Below, piece by piece: positions 19,812 through 28,154 of a DNA stretch of 64,000 bases. Source of the DNA: Acidiphilium iwatense (GTDB lineage Bacteria; Pseudomonadota; Alphaproteobacteria; Acetobacterales; Acetobacteraceae); the NCBI RefSeq assembly GCF_021556475.1, contig NZ_JAKGBZ010000012.1, positions 1-64,000 on the forward strand, read 5' to 3'. Positions within the stretch are counted from its first letter, which is position 1. The number at the start of each line of letters is the position of its first letter. The translations under genes were made by a program, and so were the position numbers. The notes below the pieces were generated by a model. The model did no database searches. It had not been told where the DNA came from and saw only the letters and a list, made by a program, of their open reading frames with translations.

Positions 19812-20717
19812 TTATCCCGTCGCGCTGCGCAACGCCTCGATCGCATCGCGGCGGGGCAGCGAGGGCTGCGCGCCCGATATCGTCGCCGCCAGCGCGCCCG
19901 CGGCGTTGCCATCGGCGACCGCCTCACCCACCGAAACACCCCGTTCGATCGCCGCGGCAAAAGCACCGGCGAAAGCATCGCCGCAAGCGGTGGTATCCAC
20001 CACATCAATCCGGTGTCCCGGCACACGCCCTTGCTCGCCGCCCGCGCACCAGACGGCGCCGGCAGCGCCCAGTGTGATCACCGCCCCCCGCCGCCCTTCG
20101 GCAAGTCGGCGCGCCGCATCGGAAGAATTGCCCTCGGAGACCGCAATGCCCAGCAACTCCGCCGCCTCGGTCTCGTTGACCAGCACGATGTCGGCGACAG
20201 CGAGCAGCCGCGCGCGCGTCCCGGCATCGAGCCCCGCGATCGGCGAGACGTTCAAAATCACCACCCCGCCGACGGCGCGCACCCGCATCGCGGCGGCAAG
20301 AACGGTCTCGACCGGGATTTCGAGCTGCATCAGAAGCACCGAACCGGACGGCACATCGCCGACCAGATCGGCCGGCGCAAAACCATGATTGGCACCCGGC
20401 ACCACGATGATCCGGTTCTGCCCGCCCGCCTCAACGATGACGAACGCAACCCCGGTCGGCGCCGCGACCCGTCTTGTCGTGCCGAGATCGATTCTCTCGG
20501 CAACAAGCGCCGCGACAAGCTGGTCTCCATAGGCGTCGTCGCCGATGCAGCCGGCGAAACCGACCTCGGCTCCGGCCCGCCGCGCGGCCACCGCCTGGTT
20601 GGCACCCTTGCCGCCCGGATAGAGCGCATAATCGCGGCCGATAATCGTCTCGCCAGCATCCGGCGCGCGGGATGTGCGCACCACGATATCCATGTTGGCG
20701 CTGCCGGCGACGATCAT
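19812..20717 (-). CDS. Ribokinase / PfkB-family carbohydrate kinase
   Basis: 301 aa. Substrate-site motif GGKGANQAVAA at residues 35-45, and the anion hole with catalytic base in DTTACGDAFAG (Asp247). The usual sequence here is DTTGAGD; the Ala-Cys change keeps the Asp and Gly. The start (MIVAGSANMDIVVRT) is typical for RbsK. It phosphorylates a sugar, perhaps ribose or another pentose, in the cytoplasm. Last gene of the eight-gene minus-strand run; its ATG overlaps the LacI stop by 4 bp. Confidence 0.88.
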   Translation of the reverse strand: MIVAGSANMDIVVRTSRAPDAGETIIGRDYALYPGGKGANQAVAARRAGAEVGFAGCIGDDAYGDQLVAALVAERIDLGTTRRVAAPTGVAFVIVEAGGQNRIIVVPGANHGFAPADLVGDVPSGSVLLMQLEIPVETVLAAAMRVRAVGGVVILNVSPIAGLDAGTRARLLAVADIVLVNETEAAELLGIAVSEGNSSDAARRLAEGRRGAVITLGAAGAVWCAGGEQGRVPGHRIDVVDTTACGDAFAGAFAAAIERGVSVGEAVADGNAAGALAATISGAQPSLPRRDAIEALRSATG

Positions 20718-21709
20718 GCCGCCCGCGCCGTATGTTGCCTCGTGGTCCCACGTTCGACGACTTCGACCGGCAGCAGATGATGCTGCGCTGGTCCGTCCCG
20801 CCCGGCGATGCGGTCCAGCAAAGCTGCCACCGCACGGTCACCGAGTTCGGCCACCGGCTGGCGGATCGTGGTCAGCGGCGGCTCGGTCAGCGCCGCCCAG
20901 GGAATGTCGTCGAACCCGATCAGCGACACCGCGCCCGGCACCGCGCAGCCAAGGCCGCGCAGCACCCGAAGCGCCCCGATCGCGACGACGTCGTTGGCCG
21001 CCACGACGACATCGATCCGCGGATCGGCAAGCACGGCGGCGGCAGACTCCGGCAGGTCCAATGTGAACATCACCTCCTGCCGCCAGACGATTTCGAGTCC
21101 TTCGGCATGATCGAGAAATCCAGCGCACCGGCTCTGCGCGCTGGGCGAGGTTGCCGGGCCGGCCAGCAGCCCGATCCGCCGATGGCCGAGCCTTTGCACC
21201 AACGCCGCCACCGCCGCGCCTCCGGCATAGTGATCGGCGCTGATACTGTCATAGGCGATCAGCGCCGGGCTCGGCCGGTCGAGCACCACGGCCGGGCGCG
21301 TGGGCAGGCGCGTCGGTGCGATGCCGCCGGGAATCCAGATGATCCCGTCGGCGCGTTCCTCCAACGCAGCCAGCGCCTCGGCTTCCTCGGCCGGATCGGC
21401 GCGGCTGCTCGCGAACACGATCGCATGGCCGCGCGCCCAGGCGCTTTCGGTCACCGCCTGCGCCAGCAACGGGAAAAACGGATTGGCGAGATCGGGCAGC
21501 AGCAGCCCGATCGCATGGTGCCGCCCGGTGCGCAGCGCGCGCGCCGAAGGGCTCATGCGATAATCGAGCGCCGCCAGCGCGCGTTCCACCTTCGCCCTGG
21601 TTGCGGCGGCGACCGGCTTGGTGTCGTTCAGCACGAAGGAGACGGTCGCGGTCGAAACGCCGGCGCGTTCGGCAACGTCCCGCAAGGTCGGCCCACGCGA
21701 TTTCGTCAT
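20714..21709 (-). CDS. LacI-family transcriptional regulator
   Basis: 331 aa. Helix-turn-helix and hinge: PTLRDVAERAGVSTATVSFV at residues 7-26, then RMSPSARALRTGR. The C-terminal periplasmic-binding-protein-like domain should bind a sugar effector (LLLPDLANPFFPLLAQ, DISADHYAGG region). It starts 3 nt after the ATPase stop and overlaps the ribokinase start, so it is cotranscribed with the importer and probably autoregulated. Confidence 0.92.
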   Translation of the reverse strand: MTKSRGPTLRDVAERAGVSTATVSFVLNDTKPVAAATRAKVERALAALDYRMSPSARALRTGRHHAIGLLLPDLANPFFPLLAQAVTESAWARGHAIVFASSRADPAEEAEALAALEERADGIIWIPGGIAPTRLPTRPAVVLDRPSPALIAYDSISADHYAGGAAVAALVQRLGHRRIGLLAGPATSPSAQSRCAGFLDHAEGLEIVWRQEVMFTLDLPESAAAVLADPRIDVVVAANDVVAIGALRVLRGLGCAVPGAVSLIGFDDIPWAALTEPPLTTIRQPVAELGDRAVAALLDRIAGRDGPAQHHLLPVEVVERGTTRQHTARAA

Positions 21710-21712
21710 TCC

Positions 21713-22462
21713 CTAACCCTCGGCGCCGGCGATCGCCGCGACAATCCGGGTCCGATCGACCTCCCTGGTGCGCCACCGGGCGATGGTGCGGCCCCTTCGC
21801 ATCACCCACACACTGTCGGAAATCCGCATCACCTGCTCCAGATCGTGGCTGATCACGAGCTGCGCCACACCCTCGCCGCGCAGCCGGCCGATCAGCGCCT
21901 CCACCGCTCCGCGCTCGCGCACGCCCAGCGCCGCCGTCGGCTCGTCCATGATGACCAGTGCGGAACCCCAGCTCGCCGCACGGCCGATCGCGATCGACTG
22001 CCGCTGCCCACCGGACAGCCGCCGCACCTTGGCGCGCACCGGCGGCATGTTGACCAGCAGCCGTTCCAGCTTCGCCTCGGTCTCCGCGATCATCCGCCGC
22101 CGGTCGAGCCAGCGGAACGGCCCGATTCCGTGCTCGACCTCGCGGTTGAGATACATGTTCTGCCAGACCGTCAAATCCTCGACCAGCGCAAGGTCCTGGT
22201 ACACCGTCTCGATACCCAGTGCCCGCGCCTCGGTCGGCGATGCGAAGCCGATCGGCGCGCCCTTGAACGCGATCGCGCCGCCATCCGGCGGATAAACCCC
22301 GGTAATGCAGCGAATCAGCGTCGACTTGCCCGCTCCGTTATCGCCCACCAGAGCCGTCACCTCGCCGGCTGGGCAGATCAGTTCGGCGCCGACCAGCGCA
22401 TCCACCGCGCCGAAGGATTTGCGCAGGCCGCGAACCTCCAGAACCGGCATCGCCTCGCTCAT
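21713..22462 (-). CDS. Sugar ABC importer, ATP-binding protein (single domain)
   Basis: 249 aa. Walker A GDNGAGKSTLI near residue 40, signature LSGGQRQSIAIGRA near 150, Walker B with ALVIMDEPTAALG near 170. Like the 15832 protein it has only one ABC module. The two are close in layout (VYQDLALVEDL here against IYQDLALADHL there), so they are likely paralogues. ATG overlaps the permease stop by 4 bp. Confidence 0.9.
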   Translation of the reverse strand: MSEAMPVLEVRGLRKSFGAVDALVGAELICPAGEVTALVGDNGAGKSTLIRCITGVYPPDGGAIAFKGAPIGFASPTEARALGIETVYQDLALVEDLTVWQNMYLNREVEHGIGPFRWLDRRRMIAETEAKLERLLVNMPPVRAKVRRLSGGQRQSIAIGRAASWGSALVIMDEPTAALGVRERGAVEALIGRLRGEGVAQLVISHDLEQVMRISDSVWVMRRGRTIARWRTREVDRTRIVAAIAGAEG

Positions 22463-23436
22463 CGCTGCAACCTGCTGAGCACCGCCGCCGCGATCACCAC
22501 GATCCCCACCGCCATCGGCTGATAGAATTCGGAAACCTGCAGCAGGGTAAATCCGTTCAACAGCGTGGTCAGCACCAGCGCGCCGGCCACCGTGCCCAGC
22601 ACCGCCGCGCGCCCGCCGAACAGGCTGCTGCCGCCCAGCACCACCGAGGCGATCGAGCTGAGCAACTGCGAAGTCTGCAGCGACGGATCGGAACCACCGG
22701 TGCGCGCGACCAGCAAGATCGCCGCAAGCCCCACCAACGCGCCGTTGATCACATACACCGCGATCCGCATCCGATCGACCGGAATCCCCATGTTGCGCGC
22801 GGCATCCCGGTTGCCGCCGGTCGCCAGAACATGGGTGCCGAACGCGGTGCGGGTGAACAGAAAATGCGCGGCGAGCGCGATGACGATCGCAATCAGGTAG
22901 AAATACCGGATCGGCCCGATCGAACCCAACGCGAGCGCCTGCAGGAACGGGCTGCTGACGCTGAACGACTGGCCGTCGCTAACGATCAGCGCCACACCGT
23001 TCATCACGCCCAGCATCCCCAGCGTCGCGATGAAATCGTTCACCCGCAGCTTGGCGATGATCAACCCATTGACCACGCCGACGATCATCCCCGCGGCGAT
23101 CGCCGCAACGATTGCCGCCGGAATCCCGAACCCACCGGTATAGACCAGGCCGAACACCACCGCCGCCCAGGGCAGATTGGCGGCGATCGACAGATCGATC
23201 CCGGCGGTCACGATCGCGAATTGCTGCGCCGTCGCCAGCACCACCAGAATCGAGGCCGAAACCAGCAGATCGCTGATATTGCCCCATGTCAGGAAGAACG
23301 GCGTCAGCAGAGAAAACGCGACGCCGATCACCAGCAGCCCGATCACCGCCGCGTTATCGCCCCAGAATCCCGGATCGCGCAGCACGGCTTCTATTCCTGC
23401 CGGCACCCGCGATGCCGCGGCCCCGGCGGGCATCAT
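22459..23436 (-). CDS. Sugar ABC importer, permease (RbsC type)
   Basis: About 325 aa with nine or ten membrane helices. The coupling-loop region THVLATGGNRDAARNMGIPVDR is the RbsC-type motif, and FSVSSPFLQAL precedes it. The open frame reaches upstream to 23523, but that part overlaps the binding-protein gene and is Arg-rich and unlike the family, so ATG 23436 (or 23433) is preferred. It works with the binding protein just upstream and the ATPase just downstream. Confidence 0.9.
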   Translation of the reverse strand: MMPAGAAASRVPAGIEAVLRDPGFWGDNAAVIGLLVIGVAFSLLTPFFLTWGNISDLLVSASILVVLATAQQFAIVTAGIDLSIAANLPWAAVVFGLVYTGGFGIPAAIVAAIAAGMIVGVVNGLIIAKLRVNDFIATLGMLGVMNGVALIVSDGQSFSVSSPFLQALALGSIGPIRYFYLIAIVIALAAHFLFTRTAFGTHVLATGGNRDAARNMGIPVDRMRIAVYVINGALVGLAAILLVARTGGSDPSLQTSQLLSSIASVVLGGSSLFGGRAAVLGTVAGALVLTTLLNGFTLLQVSEFYQPMAVGIVVIAAAVLSRLQR

Positions 23437-23452
23437 GTCTTTCGGCACGGTA

Positions 23453-24466
23453 TTACGGCGCGCCGAACGGATCGTTGAACGCGAAGAACGGGCGCGGGAA
23501 CGCCTTGAGCGCGCGCGCCGCATTCTGCGGCGTGATCAGCTTGATCGGCGAGGTGATATGCGCCGGAATCGGCTGCTTCCGCGCCAGTCTTTCGCAAGCC
23601 TGCACCGCCATCTCGCCTTCCGCGTAGGGGTATTGCGAGACGGTTCCAGCCAGTTTGCCCGACTTCACTGCACCCAGCGCTTCCTTCACACCGTCGATGC
23701 TGACGACGCGGATCGTCCTGGTCTTGCCCGTGTTGGCGATCGCCTGCGCCGCACCCAGCCCCATCTCGTCATTGGCGGCGAAAATACCGTTCAGATCATG
23801 ATGCACGCGCAGCATTGCCTCGGCATCGGTCAGCGCCCGGCTGCGCTCGTAATCGGCGGCCTCCGCCTGCACCACGGTCAGCTTGCCCGCCGTCGTCTTA
23901 CGGAACGCGGTCTCGCGATTGATCCCGTTCTGTTCGCCCGGAATCCCTTCCAGAATCGCAACCTTGCCCTTGTCATGCAACAGTTTCAACATGTAGTTCG
24001 CGGCGATCTGGCCGGCATGGTAATTGTCCGAACCGATGAAGCTGGTGATCTTGAGCCCCGCCGCGGCCACCGCCTTCGGATCGAGCCCGGTATCGAGGTT
24101 GATGATCGGGATGTTTTTGCGCGACACCGAAATCAGCGGCGTGATGATATTCGTCGCGTTCACCGGCACCACGCCGAAACAGGTGAAATTCTCGTTCGCC
24201 ATGGTGGAAATCTTGGCGTTCTCGCCGATCGAATCGGTCTCGCTCGATCCCGCCTGCACGCTCACCGGCACGTGGAGCTTCTTGCCTTCGGCGACCGCGC
24301 CGTCGCGCAGCGCCCGCCAATACGGATTGCCGAAATCGCGCACCACGATGGCGACGCGCGCCTTGCCAGCGGCGGCATGAGCCGCCGGAACCGGCACGGC
24401 CGCGAACAGGCCGACAACCCCCGCCGAAGCCAGGCCGGCCAGTACCCGGCGCAATGAACGATTCAT
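23453..24466 (-). CDS. Periplasmic sugar-binding protein (ribose/RbsB type)
   Basis: 337 aa. Signal peptide LAGLASAGVVGLFAAVPVP with a cleavage site after AHAA, then a peripla_BP_4 type fold: VVRDFGNPYWRALRDGA, INLDTGLDP, FIGSDNYHAGQIAA and GIFAANDEMGLGAAQAI, all typical ligand-contact regions. It begins the transport part of the operon; upstream lies a 116-bp gap with two palindromes. Ligand not readable; the companion OtnK and LtnD enzymes point to a tetronate or related sugar acid/sugar. Confidence 0.92.
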   Translation of the reverse strand: MNRSLRRVLAGLASAGVVGLFAAVPVPAAHAAAGKARVAIVVRDFGNPYWRALRDGAVAEGKKLHVPVSVQAGSSETDSIGENAKISTMANENFTCFGVVPVNATNIITPLISVSRKNIPIINLDTGLDPKAVAAAGLKITSFIGSDNYHAGQIAANYMLKLLHDKGKVAILEGIPGEQNGINRETAFRKTTAGKLTVVQAEAADYERSRALTDAEAMLRVHHDLNGIFAANDEMGLGAAQAIANTGKTRTIRVVSIDGVKEALGAVKSGKLAGTVSQYPYAEGEMAVQACERLARKQPIPAHITSPIKLITPQNAARALKAFPRPFFAFNDPFGAP

Positions 24467-24481
24467 CGTCTCCTCCTTGAT

Positions 24482-24516
24482 ATTTGCAAATTTCCCTGAC
24501 GCAACCCGATCGGGTT
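24482..24516. promoter_or_regulatory. Two palindromes before the second sugar importer
   Basis: ATTTGCAAAT (24482-24491) and AACCCGATCGGGTT (24503-24516) are perfect palindromes 11 bp apart, 16-50 bp upstream of the binding-protein start. The 14-bp palindrome has the size and symmetry of a LacI-family operator and is the best candidate site for one of the two LacI proteins in this run. Confidence 0.5.
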
Positions 24517-24582
24517 AATCGATTTATATCGTCGCGCGATTCACCTGTAAAGCAATTTTCCCGCCTTGTCGGGAGTCGATAG

Positions 24583-25848
24583 TCAGCGCATCATCGCCAG
24601 CGCGCGCGTGAAAAAATCGCGTCCACCGAAATTGCCCGATTTCAACGCGAACAGCATCACCTCGCCGCCCACGCCGCGCAGCAGCGGCACGCCGGGCGCG
24701 ATCTCGGCGCCGATCCGCAGCGCCGCGACGCCAAGCCGGTCGATCACCGCACCCGATGTCTCGCCGCCGGCGACGATCAACCGCCTGACGCCGCGCGCCA
24801 CCAAACCAGCGGCAATTTCGGCCAAACCCCCTTCGATCCGCGCACCCACCGCCTCGCCATGCGCCGATTTCAGAGCCGCCACCCCGTCCGGCGCTTCACT
24901 GCTCGCGAGCAGCACCGGCCCATCCCCAAGCTTCGCCACGGCCCAGGCGACGGTCTCGGCAACACAAGCATCGCTTCCGATCAGCCTGCTAACATCGAGG
25001 CGCCGCACCGGAATCCTCCCATCCACCGCCGCGATCTGGTCCAGCGTCGCCGCCGAGCAGCTTCCGGCGATGATCGCCGCCGAACCCCCGACATCAGGCC
25101 AGGCTTCATCCGCAGCGCCATGCACCACAAGCCCAGCCGCGATCGCGGCGCGCGCCAGGCCGAGCCCGAGCCCCGAGGCTCCGGCCGAAACCTTCATCCC
25201 GAACGCCACTTCGCCGAGTGCCGTCAGATGCCGCTCGGCAACCGCATCGATAATCGCCGCGCGATATCCTTCGCCGACAAGCGCTAACAGGGATTCAGCG
25301 ATCGCCGCCGCACCGTCTTCGACCACATCGAGCGGCACCAGCCCGACCCGACCCACGCTTTGCCGCACCAGCACCCGCACCAGATCGGAATCGCGCATCG
25401 GGTTGAGCGGATGGTCCTTCAGCGGGCTCTCATGCAGCGGCCGACTGCCGACAAACAGATGCCCCTGGAACACCGTCCGCCCGGTCTCGGGAAACGCCGG
25501 TGTCACCGGCACGATAGCAGCGCCGCACGCACCCGCCAGCGCCTCGGTCACCGGCCCGATATTGCCGGCATCGGTCGAATCGAAGGTCGAGCAGATCTTG
25601 AACATCACATGCGCTGCACCGCGCCCGCGCAGCCAGTCCGCTGCCGCCAAAACCCGCGCCACCGCCTCACCCGGCGGCACCGAACGCGTTTTCAGCGCAA
25701 CCACGACCGCATCGACCTCGGGCAACACAAATCCCTCGCGCGGCAAGCCGATCGTCTGCACGACGCGCAGCCCCTGCCGTGCCAGTGTATTCGCGAGATC
25801 CGACGCACCCGTGTAATCGTCGGCGATGCAGCCGAGAACGAGTTTCAT
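24583..25848 (-). CDS. Four-carbon acid sugar kinase, OtnK-like
   Basis: 421 aa, full length for the DUF1537 family (PF07005 plus PF17042). The N-terminal domain starts with GCIADDYTGASDLANTLARQG, whose DDxTGA is the sugar-acid site. The C-terminal nucleotide domain has VAGGETSGAVIDRLGV near residue 355. OtnK enzymes phosphorylate 3-oxo-tetronate after an LtnD-type dehydrogenase has oxidised a tetronate. The LtnD homologue is directly upstream with a 5-nt gap. The expected aldolase (OtnC) and isomerase (OtnI) are not in the window. Confidence 0.88.
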   Translation of the reverse strand: MKLVLGCIADDYTGASDLANTLARQGLRVVQTIGLPREGFVLPEVDAVVVALKTRSVPPGEAVARVLAAADWLRGRGAAHVMFKICSTFDSTDAGNIGPVTEALAGACGAAIVPVTPAFPETGRTVFQGHLFVGSRPLHESPLKDHPLNPMRDSDLVRVLVRQSVGRVGLVPLDVVEDGAAAIAESLLALVGEGYRAAIIDAVAERHLTALGEVAFGMKVSAGASGLGLGLARAAIAAGLVVHGAADEAWPDVGGSAAIIAGSCSAATLDQIAAVDGRIPVRRLDVSRLIGSDACVAETVAWAVAKLGDGPVLLASSEAPDGVAALKSAHGEAVGARIEGGLAEIAAGLVARGVRRLIVAGGETSGAVIDRLGVAALRIGAEIAPGVPLLRGVGGEVMLFALKSGNFGGRDFFTRALAMMR

Positions 25849-25853
25849 CCGGC

Positions 25854-26777
25854 TCAGCTCCCCGGCAAGGAAATATCGGCGATGCGCGCGAACAGTTTCG
25901 CCACGGCGGCATCATCCTCGCGCGCCATCCCGGCGGACGCCGTCATCAGGAACAATTGCAGTGCCGAGCCCGCCATCGGTACCGGCAGCGGCGTTGCGCG
26001 CGCCATATCGAGCACGATGCCGAGATCCTTGGTGAAAATATTCACCGCACTGCGCGGCGCATAATCGGCATCCAGAATATGCGGCACCCGGTTCTCGAAC
26101 ATCCAACTATTACCGGCCGATCCGGTGATCACCTCATAAACCCGGCGCAGATCCAGCCCCATCGACGCGGCGAACGCGACCGCCTCGCACGCCGCCGCGA
26201 TATGCACCCCCGCCAGCAACTGGTTGACCATCTTGAAGCCGGCGCCAATTCCCGCCTCGTCGCCCAATTCGTGCAGCGTGCCCGCCATCGCCTTCAGCGC
26301 CGGCCGTGCCGCGTCGAACGCCGTCTTGCTGCCCGATGCAAGAATCGTCAGCCTGCCCTCCGCGGCGCGCGCCGCCCCGCCGCTGATCGGCGCATCCAGA
26401 TAATGCCGCCCGCTGCCTTCAAGTTTCGCCGCAAGACCGCGCACCGCATCCGGCGCCATCGTGGCGCAGGAAATGAACACCGCCCCCGGCGGCATCACGC
26501 CGGCGCATCCATCAGCCCCGAACAGGATCGCTTCCGTCTGCGCCGCATTCACCACCACACTGACAACGGCTCCCGCACCCCGCGCCGCCTCGGCGGCCGA
26601 CGCGGCGACCTCTCCGCCGATCCCGGCAAGCGGCGCCGCATTCTCCGCGATCACGTCGAAACCGGCCACATCAAAGCCCGCACGCATTAGCGCCGACGCC
26701 ATGCCGAACCCCATCGAGCCCAGTCCGATCACCGCGATGCGCGGCCGCGCGGTCTTGGTCTTCCGCTTTATCGTCAT
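25854..26777 (-). CDS. NAD-dependent L-threonate dehydrogenase-like (LtnD, beta-hydroxyacid dehydrogenase)
   Basis: 307 aa. Rossmann motif GLGSMGFGMA near residues 18-27, the substrate block DAPISGGAARAAEGRLT near 123, catalytic lysine in GFKMVNQLLAG near 180. This is the 3-hydroxyisobutyrate / tartronate semialdehyde / threonate dehydrogenase family. Pairing with OtnK makes an LtnD role (oxidation of a C4 sugar acid at C2) the best guess. ATG overlaps the LacI stop by 4 bp. Confidence 0.86.
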   Translation of the reverse strand: MTIKRKTKTARPRIAVIGLGSMGFGMASALMRAGFDVAGFDVIAENAAPLAGIGGEVAASAAEAARGAGAVVSVVVNAAQTEAILFGADGCAGVMPPGAVFISCATMAPDAVRGLAAKLEGSGRHYLDAPISGGAARAAEGRLTILASGSKTAFDAARPALKAMAGTLHELGDEAGIGAGFKMVNQLLAGVHIAAACEAVAFAASMGLDLRRVYEVITGSAGNSWMFENRVPHILDADYAPRSAVNIFTKDLGIVLDMARATPLPVPMAGSALQLFLMTASAGMAREDDAAVAKLFARIADISLPGS

Positions 26778-27823
26778 GTGCTCTCCCGCACTTCCAGCCT
26801 GAAGCCGACATCGAACCGCCGCCGCCCCGGACGCTCGCCCGCGATGCGCGCAAGCAAAAGCTCGGCGGCACGCCGCCCGATCAGCTTGCGCGGCGAAATA
26901 ATCGTCGTCAGCGCGGGCGTGACCAGCGCGCTCATCGGCAGTCCATTGAATCCCGCGATCGCGATGCGGCCCGGCACCGCGATTCCATCGCGCTGCGCGC
27001 GCAATATCGCCCCCACCGCCATTTCGTCATTGGCGAAAAACAGCGCATCGATCACGGGCCGCATCGCCAGCACATCGCCGAGCGCCCGCCAGCCGATGTC
27101 CTGGCCGACACCGCCGGAATAATCGAACAGAACGTCCTCCGCTCCACCCACCTCAAGAATCCGGCGATGCATCCCCTCATAGCGCTGGCACGCGCGATAA
27201 TCGTCGCGCACCCGCACCCCGACAAACCCGATCCGCCGATAACCGCGCGTCAGCAAATGCTCCGCCATCGCCGCCCCCGCACGGTAATGCGACAGCCCGA
27301 CATTCATGTCGATGCAGCGCGCGCCATGCTCCATGAACTCGACCACCGGCACGCCGGCATTCCGCAGCAGAGTCGCGGTACGTGGCAAATGGCGCAATCC
27401 GGCGATCAGCATTCCGGGCGGTGCCCAGCCGAGCAATGTCGCCACCAGCGCCGCCTCGCGATCGAGATCGTAATCGGTGCTGCCCAGCAGCATCTGATAC
27501 CCGCGTGTCTCGATCGTTTCCTGAATTCCCTCGATCACCTCGACGAACACCACGTTGGACAGCGACGGCACGATCACCGGGATAACGCCGGTTTTCGCCG
27601 AAGCGAGCGCGCCGGCCATCCGGTTCGGCACATAGCCGAGTGTGTCGATCGCGGCGCGGATGCGCGCGCGCAGCGCGTCAGAAACGCTCTCGGGGCGGTT
27701 GATCGCGCGCGACACGGTAATCGGCGCAACCTCCGCCGCCGCCGCGACATCGCTCAGCGTGACCGCGCCGCGCCCCGCGCGCTTCGCGGCCCGCGCGCGC
27801 GCCGTTGGGGAGGGTTTATCCAT
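26774..27823 (-). CDS. LacI-family transcriptional regulator
   Basis: About 349 aa. The helix-turn-helix VTLSDVAAAAEVAPITVSRA is preceded by a basic tail (ARARAAKRAGRG). The effector domain has IVPSLSNVVFVEVIEGI and FFANDEMAVGAILRAQ, giving a GntR/GntK-like LacI subgroup. It heads the minus-strand run. Divergent from it, 331 bp away, is a dehydrogenase pair; the gap contains a perfect 11-bp inverted repeat that may be its operator. ATG 27823 is preferred to 27856, which has no ribosome binding site. Confidence 0.9.
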   Translation of the reverse strand: MDKPSPTARARAAKRAGRGAVTLSDVAAAAEVAPITVSRAINRPESVSDALRARIRAAIDTLGYVPNRMAGALASAKTGVIPVIVPSLSNVVFVEVIEGIQETIETRGYQMLLGSTDYDLDREAALVATLLGWAPPGMLIAGLRHLPRTATLLRNAGVPVVEFMEHGARCIDMNVGLSHYRAGAAMAEHLLTRGYRRIGFVGVRVRDDYRACQRYEGMHRRILEVGGAEDVLFDYSGGVGQDIGWRALGDVLAMRPVIDALFFANDEMAVGAILRAQRDGIAVPGRIAIAGFNGLPMSALVTPALTTIISPRKLIGRRAAELLLARIAGERPGRRRFDVGFRLEVREST

Positions 27824-27860
27824 GGGTGACGGCTCACTCCTGGCTCGGCCGCTCATATCC

Positions 27861-27914
27861 CGATTCGGACGTTCGTCAGTATTGGCAAAGGCATCCTACG
27901 AACGTCCGAAATCG
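27861..27914. promoter_or_regulatory. Perfect inverted repeat in the divergent LacI promoter
   Basis: CGGACGTTCGT (27866-27876) and ACGAACGTCCG (27898-27908) match over 11 of 11 bp around a 21-bp spacer, and the symmetry continues outwards with CGATT and AATCG. It lies 43 bp upstream of the LacI start. Two half-sites two helical turns apart suggest a regulator site rather than a terminator. Confidence 0.5.
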
Positions 27915-27940
27915 ATCAGGACACTAGCAAGCATTTGATT

Positions 27941-28015
27941 CTAGTGTGGTTTATGGTTCTGAAATTCTAAAACCGCTCCCTCAGGCACGTCGGAATTTCA
28001 AAACCACCACACTAG
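27941..28015. mobile_element. 75-bp inverted-repeat element, probable IS-end remnant or MITE
   Basis: Left arm CTAGTGTGGT...GGTTCTGAAATTC and right arm, read in reverse, CTAGTGTGGTGGTTTTGAAATTC agree at 22 of 23 positions apart from a 4-nt insertion (TTAT) in the left arm. Only 25 nt lie between them. Both tips are CTAG. A further half-copy, ACACTAG, is at 27921-27927. It looks like both terminal repeats of an IS630-like element with no interior. Confidence 0.5.
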
Positions 28016-28154
28016 CCGGTTTTTTCAATGTCGCGCTTCGGAAGTATCGCGAATTTTCCTCCACCGCGCAAGATGGTAGCGCTGTCAAACCCTGGTTGCG
28101 CGACCACAGACCTGCCTCTATACCGGCCGCACCAATCGCCCGGAGGACACCATC

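Noticed and set aside
20672-22522. 616-codon plus-strand open frame
   Set aside because: Antisense to the LacI and ABC ATPase genes, which have clear motifs; composition is that of a shadow frame.
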